DNA from: Hepsetus odoe
Lineage: Eukaryota > Chordata > Actinopteri > Characiformes > Hepsetidae
Reading direction: 5' to 3'
NCBI GenBank assembly: GCA_017165825.1
Contig: CM029387.1
Span: 1,329,224-1,393,223, forward strand
DNA length: 64,000 nt
In this document: positions 62,181 through 64,000 of the stretch, one piece after another
How the letters are laid out: every line of letters starts with the position of its first letter
Position numbering within the stretch: the first letter of the stretch is position 1
The notes under the pieces: model-generated
The model's database searches: none
Seen by the model: only the letters and a program-made list of their open reading frames with translations
What the model was told of the DNA's origin: nothing
Program-made: the position numbers and the translations under genes

Positions 62181-62705
62181 TTCACCTGATTTATTGAGCG
62201 GAGTGTGAAATTGCTCTTAATTCATCATTAATTTGTATTTTTGTAATCACCACATTCTCCAGACTACAGCTCAGGCTTTATTTGAATTTCCTGCAACATT
62301 CATTGTAAAAGAACTTTGATCTTTTAATACCAACCGTGGTCAGCAGGGGGCGACGTAACGGCATAGCTGCTGCGTCCAGCAGTGCGTCAGGTTCCGAGAT
62401 TAAACCCAACGCTGAACTGAACGTTATCAGAATCAACCTGAGCGTCTTCAACAGACTGGAGGGATTTTCTCCCTCCGCATTAATCTGGATCCCAGTCAGC
62501 CCAAAACTTCAATTGAACGGGACCGTCCCGTTCTCAGACTTTCAGTCCGTCTCCCATCAAGGAGTCAGATGAGCTGGACAGGCTGTGCTGCCCCACTGTG
62601 GCTGGGAGAGACACTAGTAAAAACATGGGGGAAAAAAAGAGGAAAAACACTCACTCGCTCCAGTGTGATCTCCTCGTACTCATAGTCTGCCTCGGTACCG
62701 TTCAC
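35236..62705 (-). CDS. DLG1: DLG1/SAP97 MAGUK scaffold: PDZ1 to guanylate-kinase domain (5' end beyond the window)
   Basis: Membrane-associated guanylate-kinase scaffold that clusters channels and receptors and sets basolateral polarity at junctions and synapses. Exon order in transcript sense: pre-PDZ1 linker 62705-62655; PDZ1 60346-60222 and 59348-59179; PDZ2 58332-58196 and 57314-57170; linker 53830-53704; PDZ3 52607- and 51802-51700; SH3 linker; SH3 48044-47868; hook 46976-46910; I3 43519-43420 or I2 41970-41937; 40586-40545; then GK through 35236, ending [10 protein letters not shown]. All three PDZ loops are GLGF. Hook cassettes and synteny with TFRC point to DLG1 rather than DLG2-4. 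Most junctions are phase-perfect; two problems lie at the end of the first PDZ3 exon and in the PDZ3-SH3 linker. The L27 domain is not in the window. Confidence 0.95.
35614..35705 (-). CDS. DLG1: DLG1 GK domain exon 4
   Basis: 92 nt. [31 protein letters not shown]. Phase 2 in, 1 out, donor gtcagc. Confidence 0.95.
35752..35893 (-). mobile_element. SINE family A in a DLG1 GK intron
   Basis: Head half, 50 nt from the exon at 35705 and directly next to the (GT)n tract at 35905. Confidence 0.78.
35904..35941. repeat. (GT)n microsatellite next to a DLG1 splice donor
   Basis: CA repeat in transcript sense beginning 9 nt after the exon 35950-36059. Confidence 0.9.
35950..36059 (-). CDS. DLG1: DLG1 GK domain exon 3
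   Basis: 110 nt. [36 protein letters not shown]. The donor gtgagtacc is followed after 9 nt by a (CA)n repeat in transcript sense. Confidence 0.95.
36165..36445 (+). repeat. Interspersed repeat Z in a DLG1 intron
   Basis: cagttctccagatcttcctg ... gaaccttcaagcagaacaaa ... gattccagatgatcaggtga ... tatctagagccttgtat. Confidence 0.65.
36574..36746 (-). CDS. DLG1: DLG1 GK domain exon 2
   Basis: 173 nt. [57 protein letters not shown]: the former GMP-binding region. Phase 1 in, 0 out, donor gtaaga. Confidence 0.96.
37586..37687 (-). CDS. DLG1: DLG1 GK domain exon 1
   Basis: 102 nt. [33 protein letters not shown]. The degenerate P-loop (GPMKDR instead of a true GxxGxGK) is typical of the catalytically dead GK fold of MAGUKs, which binds phosphopeptides. 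Donor gtgagt. Confidence 0.95.
37790..38060 (-). repeat. Unnamed interspersed repeat X, copy 3 in a DLG1 intron
   Basis: In reverse it reads caaggtctcaggcattagac, gcatcttcatgtctgtgagg, gacgtccgatt, matching copies 1 and 2. Smaller relics sit near 33.58-33.83 and 55.17-55.26 kb. Confidence 0.55.
38179..38229 (-). CDS. DLG1: DLG1 exon before the GK domain
   Basis: 51 nt. [16 protein letters not shown]. The same as human apart from Cys for Asn. Phase 1 on both sides, multiple of three. Confidence 0.94.
38458..38990 (+). mobile_element. RTE-like LINE, C-terminal fragment in DLG1 intron
   Basis: [82 protein letters not shown]. Antisense to DLG1. Confidence 0.78.
38990..40544. other. DLG1 intron, unassigned
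   Basis: AT-rich around 39.9-40.2 kb; a (GT)n tract at 40418-40447; no exon recognised. Confidence 0.45.
40545..40586 (-). CDS. DLG1: DLG1 exon after I2/I3
   Basis: 42 nt. [13 protein letters not shown], then R completed by the next exon, identical to human. Phase 1 on both sides; its length is a multiple of three, so it can be skipped without a frameshift. Confidence 0.93.
41937..41970 (-). CDS. DLG1: DLG1 alternative hook exon I2
   Basis: 34 nt, acceptor gaccacag, donor gtaagt, reading [11 protein letters not shown] then K with the next exon. It aligns with the mammalian I2 insert (EIPDDMGSKGLK) and sits in the same place. Same phases as I3, so either one, but not both, keeps the frame. 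Mammalian I2 and I3 forms differ in subcellular location. Confidence 0.85.
42357..43097. repeat. Irregular minisatellite between DLG1 hook exons I2 and I3
   Basis: Built from gtgtggagcgtgtgaagtgt and gtgtggagcgcgtt sub-units in varying order, about 740 bp. CA-rich (cacttcacacgctccacac) in the transcript strand. Confidence 0.9.
43098..43255 (+). repeat. Interspersed repeat Z, partial
   Basis: Starts ctgaaccttcaagcagaaca at the exact end of the 42.36-43.1 kb minisatellite and ends with a duplicated acccctctatctaga. Confidence 0.65.
43420..43519 (-). CDS. DLG1: DLG1 alternative hook exon I3
   Basis: 100 nt encoding a 34-residue cassette with the shared last codon: [34 protein letters not shown]. 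In mammals the I3 insert binds the FERM domain of protein 4.1 and directs SAP97 to cell contacts. The KFPFYKNK core is intact. Phase 0 in, phase 1 out, donor gtaagt. Confidence 0.93.
44496..44575 (+). mobile_element. SINE family A, head fragment
   Basis: gtgatctagtgtggagg ... ggttcgaatcccagaccagtagg, followed by a short triplicated ggaccagta. Confidence 0.55.
44595..45125. repeat. (GACA/GATA)n array with higher-order units
   Basis: Units of about 75-80 bp (gacagatatagatgttagga, tagatacagacagacagact, gaaagatggaaagacag) repeated about five times, then (GGCA)n and (GCCA)n runs near 45.06-45.11 kb. Confidence 0.88.
45419..45481. repeat. (GT)n microsatellite
   Basis: About 30 units; smaller CA tract at 45312-45346 and (GA)n at 45630-45670. 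Confidence 0.88.
46340..46575. repeat. Degenerate repeat related to the 52-bp array
   Basis: tatctagaactgactaaaac and similar, several diverged units. Confidence 0.6.
46910..46976 (-). CDS. DLG1: DLG1 SH3 end and hook start
   Basis: 67 nt. [22 protein letters not shown]. Ends in phase 0 at gtaagt. This basic helix starts the hook between SH3 and GK. Confidence 0.94.
47060..47685 (+). mobile_element. RTE-like LINE, C-terminal fragment with expanded 36-bp repeat
   Basis: After the tandem array at 47066-47330: [60 protein letters not shown]. Antisense to DLG1. Confidence 0.8.
47066..47330. repeat. 36-bp tandem array made from LINE coding sequence
   Basis: About seven units of gagacggtagtgagaccagc + tatgttatacaggttg, reading [12 protein letters not shown] in frame. 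Confidence 0.85.
47868..48044 (-). CDS. DLG1: DLG1 SH3 domain exon
   Basis: 177 nt. [48 protein letters not shown]: the ALYDY-type motif and the tandem Trp are present. Phase 2 on both sides. Confidence 0.95.
48105..48425 (-). mobile_element. SINE family C in a DLG1 intron
   Basis: Full order from ttttctgagctgcttgtcct to the reversed head; followed at once by a 52-bp minisatellite. Confidence 0.72.
48433..48960. repeat. 52-bp minisatellite
   Basis: About ten units of cacactaaaacctgcttaca + gtctgtcgctacagtcactg + atgtatctagaa, degrading toward the right. Confidence 0.9.
49100..49135. repeat. (GT)n microsatellite fused to a DLG1 splice donor
   Basis: In transcript sense the donor reads gtacacacac, so the repeat begins inside the splice site of exon 49137-49210. 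Confidence 0.9.
49137..49210 (-). CDS. DLG1: DLG1 exon joining PDZ3 to SH3
   Basis: [20 protein letters not shown] then SLYVR, identical to human. The acceptor is a GAG/CAG tandem (NAGNAG), so the first Gln may be optional. Just upstream the sequence CGC GAG would read Arg-Glu, as in human LREQMM, but an in-frame TAA two codons earlier blocks extension. Donor gtac is the start of a (CA)n repeat. Confidence 0.88.
49257..49288. repeat. (CA)n microsatellite upstream of the SH3-linker exon
   Basis: (TG)n in transcript sense, about 50 nt before the acceptor; further tracts at 49475-49523 and 49642-49682. Confidence 0.88.
49286..49475 (-). mobile_element. SINE family B in a DLG1 intron
   Basis: Flanked on both sides by (CA)n tracts. 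Confidence 0.75.
50162..50225. repeat. (CA)n microsatellite beside the candidate micro-exon
   Basis: About 30 units, then C9; (TG)n in transcript sense 35 nt past the micro-exon donor. Confidence 0.9.
50259..50299 (-). CDS. DLG1: Candidate DLG1 micro-exon in the PDZ3-SH3 linker
   Basis: 41 nt with a ttctgttag acceptor and a strong gtaagt donor. Phase 1 in and 0 out, exactly what the flanking exons need. It encodes [14 protein letters not shown], 14 residues, the same length as the usual EYSRFEAKIHDLRE, with only RFE clearly shared. No exon for the usual sequence was found. Support is splice sites and phase only. Confidence 0.45.
50322..50355. repeat. (CA)n microsatellite upstream of the candidate micro-exon
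   Basis: (TG)n in transcript sense, 22 nt before the acceptor. Confidence 0.88.
50480..50593. repeat. Long (CA)n array with CTCT interruptions
   Basis: More than 45 units, the longest dinucleotide tract in the window. Confidence 0.9.
50663..51058. repeat. 46-bp minisatellite
   Basis: About 8.5 units of gttgagttctacaccaacac + tgcgccggaccgtactgttc + cgtcat; the last units are indel-rich. Confidence 0.9.
51290..51445 (+). repeat. Unnamed interspersed repeat Y, copy 3
   Basis: cacccc..ctaacctcctccagcaggtgg, gtgggtgtggtttaggacac, ctgatctagaatcag. Confidence 0.55.
51700..51802 (-). CDS. DLG1: DLG1 PDZ3, second exon
   Basis: 103 nt. [34 protein letters not shown]. Contains the helix His of PDZ3. 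Phase 0 in, phase 1 out, donor gtgagt. Confidence 0.94.
51935..52378 (+). mobile_element. RTE-like LINE 3' end split by a SINE
   Basis: [24 protein letters not shown] C-terminus up to CCGD at about 52126. It is interrupted by a reversed SINE (52126-52325) and resumes with the LINE's terminal acatctaaaggcagcagccagaagaag. A nested insertion. Confidence 0.75.
52126..52325 (-). mobile_element. SINE family B nested in a LINE
   Basis: Inserted in the last bases of the RTE-like LINE 3' end. Confidence 0.8.
52463..52607 (-). CDS. DLG1: DLG1 PDZ3, first exon (3' end not resolvable)
   Basis: [45 protein letters not shown], all as expected. After KGD the family has R-I-I/L-S then a donor. Here the frame reads CLLLEW... 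and the nearest GT (GA/gtggga, exon end at about 52449) is in phase 2, while the next exon needs phase 0. The listed low boundary is the last conserved codon, not a splice site. A weak phase-0 donor CAT/gtctag exists near 52411. Confidence 0.85.
52618..52692. repeat. (CA)n microsatellite next to the PDZ3 acceptor
   Basis: (TG)n in transcript sense ending 11 nt before exon 52607. Confidence 0.9.
53704..53830 (-). CDS. DLG1: DLG1 PDZ2-PDZ3 linker exon
   Basis: 127 nt. [19 protein letters not shown], a Pro/Ser-rich linker, [18 protein letters not shown]. Corresponds to the human linker ...NHVSPSSFLGQ...DDEITR. Donor gtaact. Confidence 0.9.
53831..55319. other. DLG1 intron, mostly unassigned
   Basis: Contains the purine-rich tract at 54.3 kb and a small relic of repeat X near 55.2 kb; nothing coding recognised. 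Confidence 0.45.
54290..54480. repeat. Purine-rich (GAAA)n-like low-complexity tract
   Basis: A/G-only sequence for about 180 bp; encodes a Lys/Glu-rich open frame by composition alone. Confidence 0.7.
55320..55552 (+). mobile_element. SINE family A, diverged
   Basis: Recognisable core (ttcccctgaggaagatactg) and TCACTTTCACTT tail in a DLG1 intron. Confidence 0.7.
55985..56320 (-). repeat. Interspersed repeat Z with two 69-bp units
   Basis: Reverse orientation copy, the most complete one, followed by an A-rich run at 56322-56345. Confidence 0.7.
56500..56720. other. GC-rich repeat-free patch in DLG1 intron
   Basis: CpG-dense core (gggccgggcgcggatcgatt, cgcgggcggcccggttcgcg) inside otherwise AT-rich intron between PDZ2 and the PDZ3 linker. 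Could be a regulatory element or an internal promoter; nothing coding seen. Confidence 0.3.
57053..57130 (+). mobile_element. SINE family A, fragment
   Basis: gggttcgagtcccagatcagtagg and ttgatcaaggtactgtcccc, about 40 nt from the PDZ2 exon. Confidence 0.6.
57170..57314 (-). CDS. DLG1: DLG1 PDZ2, second exon
   Basis: 145 nt. [43 protein letters not shown]. The 3' splice site is fused to a (TG)n repeat in transcript sense (tgtgtgtcag). Confidence 0.94.
57316..57351. repeat. (CA)n microsatellite forming the PDZ2 acceptor
   Basis: In transcript sense (TG)n runs straight into the cag of the 3' splice site, leaving no normal pyrimidine tract. Confidence 0.9.
58196..58332 (-). CDS. DLG1: DLG1 PDZ2, first exon
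   Basis: 137 nt. [46 protein letters not shown]. Near identical to human. Donor gtaagg. Confidence 0.95.
58942..59125 (-). mobile_element. SINE family B in a DLG1 intron
   Basis: Ends about 55 nt from the PDZ1/PDZ2 exon donor at 59178. Confidence 0.8.
59179..59348 (-). CDS. DLG1: DLG1 PDZ1 end and PDZ2 start
   Basis: 170 nt. [20 protein letters not shown] (with the helix His that contacts class I ligands), [14 protein letters not shown], then [11 protein letters not shown] beginning PDZ2. Donor gtacag. Confidence 0.95.
59505..59548. repeat. (GACA)n microsatellite
   Basis: About ten units; (GT)n tracts at 59662-59694, 59820-59855 and 59915-59950 follow in the same PDZ1 intron. Confidence 0.88.
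60222..60346 (-). CDS. DLG1: DLG1 PDZ1, first exon
   Basis: 125 nt. [19 protein letters not shown], the carboxylate-binding GLGF loop, then [20 protein letters not shown]. Phase 0 in and 2 out, donor gtaaga. Confidence 0.95.
60603..60680 (+). mobile_element. Short RTE-like LINE scrap
   Basis: [24 protein letters not shown] segment of the C-terminal coding region, single copy of the RPAML motif. Confidence 0.5.
60775..61050. repeat. (GA)n / GAGACA purine-rich array
   Basis: Degenerate GAGA, GACA and AGAGACAAA units; open frames on both strands are by-products. Confidence 0.88.
61325..61425. promoter_or_regulatory. Candidate homeodomain-rich intronic element of DLG1
   Basis: Non-repetitive block with GCATAATTATTTAAAT, GGGATTAAACG, CTCATAATTAGC and TTATGCAATC: several TAAT cores, a GGATTA (OTX-type) site and an octamer-like ATGCAAT within 100 bp, between exons 60346 and 62655. 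Inference from motif density only. Confidence 0.3.
61866..62176. repeat. (CT)n / (CTAT)n / (CATC)n / (CA)n compound array
   Basis: Begins (CT)n at 61869, degenerates into CTAT and CATC units, ends (CA)n at 62138-62175. Confidence 0.88.
62655..62705 (-). CDS. DLG1: DLG1 exon before PDZ1
   Basis: 51 nt, 17 codons [17 protein letters not shown], human [17 protein letters not shown]. Phase 0 on both sides. The last residues begin the first strand of PDZ1. No further upstream DLG1 exon is recognisable to 64000. Confidence 0.93.
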
Positions 62706-62797
62706 CTGGAGGGAAACAGCAAACAAATTCATCAGAAACAGCAAGATAGGGTCCAACACGAGCGTTTCCATGGTTACCTTTTAATGAAACAACAGCG

Positions 62798-62892
62798 CTG
62801 CAGTGGTGAACTAGCGGTTATCGGGATCAGAAGGTTTTGGGTTCGAATCCCGGACCAGTAGGTCGCATTGAGGCTCCGTTGATCAAGATACA
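62798..62892 (+). mobile_element. SINE family A, head fragment
   Basis: gtggtgaactagcggttatc and gggttcgaatcccggaccag. Confidence 0.62.
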
Positions 62893-62989
62893 GGTGGATG
62901 AACATCGATCAAACTGGCTTTCTTCCCTCTTTTATAAATGCCTATAACTGCACCTTCGGGTTCTAGCTTTACAGCGATAGGTGCTAATT

Positions 62990-63245
62990 ATTAGGAGATA
63001 ATTTCTGTAAATGTATTGAAAGCAGCCTAACGTGGGACGGAGACCGATGCCGTCATGCAGACACCTTTCCTGACTCGAGCTTCAGCCATGCTGGTTATAA
63101 ATGATGAAAAGTCTGATGCTTTTCCTCCCAAATACAACCGGCATGTTCCTCAGCTTTAAGGAGGGCATTATAAATCTCTAATTCAGACTGGGGAGACAGG
63201 GACAAAGCTGAGAAGAGAGGGATTAAACACTTCCTGAATGTCTCG
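62990..63245. other. Repeat-free intronic block in DLG1
   Basis: Unique-looking sequence with TATAAATGATGAAAAGTCTG and GCATTATAAATCTCTAATTC. No exon of DLG1 is recognisable; a possible conserved noncoding element. Confidence 0.25.
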
Positions 63246-63867
63246 TCCTGAAACAACAGAAAGCTGGCCGATATTAAAAACGTCAAATTTGGTTAAAACC
63301 ATGAGATGTTTAATCACTGAGCTCAATCATGATGTCAAACGAGAAACACAGGTCCTCAATGAGGTCTCACACACCATTGTGTCCCACTGCCCATCGTCTT
63401 GTTCTGGCACTGTACGTCCTGCATGTTCATCCTGAGGACACCAAAGATGGCCTCCTTGTTTATTCTGTACATCGGCACGATGTCAATGAAGAAGGTCCAA
63501 GTCTAGCAGGACTTTTTCCATGTGGGAGTGTTCTCCTCTACTAGAAATGCTCTGAGTGGTTTAGGTGAGGGGTGGCGCCTGGGTACAGCATGCAGGAGGC
63601 GGGACAAGCTACGCCCATGTTTCCTGATTGGCTCTTTAAGAGCTGCCTTCCCCAGAGTTTGTCTAAAGTTTCTGCAAGTTCCCGAATCTCCTCGTCTCTC
63701 CAGTGCCGTCTTCAGTTAAACACCCTCAGAAGTTTGTTTTTGCTCCAGTCGAGAACTTCAACATGTCCACTCGCTCGTTATTAAATTGGACTGGTATCCT
63801 GTCCAGAGTGTCTCTGATTAGAATAAGTGGCTCAGGCACTAAATTATTTCTATAAATATTTTAAGGG

Positions 63868-64000
63868 GACAGACCTGTGACAGACTGGTACCAGTTAGAG
63901 TGAAGGGGAACATTTACAGGATGGTATTGAGACCAGCTATGTCATACAGGTTGGAGACGGTAGTGAGACCAGCAATGTTATATGGTTTGGAGACCGTAGT
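63868..64000 (+). mobile_element. RTE-like LINE fragment with 36-bp tandem repeat, runs off the window
   Basis: DLWQTGTS-like lead (gacctgtgacagactggtaccagttagagtgaaggggaac), then repeated [20 protein letters not shown] units. Confidence 0.6.

Noticed and set aside
63120..63235. Minus-strand exon-like stretch ending SELEIYNALLKAEEHAGCIW after a ccccag acceptor
   Set aside because: Looks protein-like but matches no known DLG1 segment and has no fitting donor; more likely noncoding.

Overview
The window is vertebrate nuclear DNA, almost certainly from a ray-finned fish. It has intron-rich genes whose exons read as conserved vertebrate proteins, tRNA-derived fish SINEs, RTE-like and Rex1/CR1-like LINEs, a Tc1 transposon remnant, and very many (CA)n, (GACA)n and minisatellite arrays. 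The species cannot be fixed from the sequence; the SINE types fit an otophysan such as a catfish or knifefish, but that is an inference.

Three protein-coding genes are supported. (1) The 5' part of a transferrin receptor 1 gene (TFRC) is on the minus strand: six coding exons between 1404 and 4872, with a GC-rich promoter and noncoding first exon near 11.95-12.06 kb. The remaining exons would lie below position 1. (2) A small plus-strand gene at about 31.0-33.0 kb encodes a protein matching the NCBP2-AS2 microprotein, with a perfect NRF-1 type palindrome just upstream and an AATAAA at 33011. (3) The 3' two thirds of a DLG1 (SAP97) MAGUK scaffold gene is on the minus strand, 62705 down to 35236. 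It covers PDZ1, PDZ2, PDZ3, SH3, the alternative hook exons I2 and I3, and the guanylate-kinase domain; the L27 end lies beyond 64000. TFRC, NCBP2-AS2 and DLG1 share human 3q29, so the window looks like a compacted version of that neighbourhood.

Layout: 1-4.9 kb TFRC coding exons among SINEs; 4.9-12 kb TFRC intron 1; 12-27.4 kb intergenic repeats, including an inverted pair of repeat copies and a 1.35-kb Tc1 remnant; 27.46-30.59 kb a LINE insertion with a perfect 14-bp target-site duplication; 31.0-33.0 kb the NCBP2-AS2-like gene with a (GACA)n-filled intron; 33.85-64 kb DLG1, whose introns carry most of the minisatellites.

The main points for follow-up are: the NCBP2-AS2 call; the reading-frame logic that forces DLG1 I2 and I3 to be mutually exclusive; (CA)n/(TG)n tracts lying directly against several DLG1 splice sites; an unusual 41-nt candidate micro-exon replacing the usual PDZ3-SH3 linker; a non-consensus end of the first PDZ3 exon; and 36-bp in-frame tandem arrays made from a LINE coding segment at two loci.
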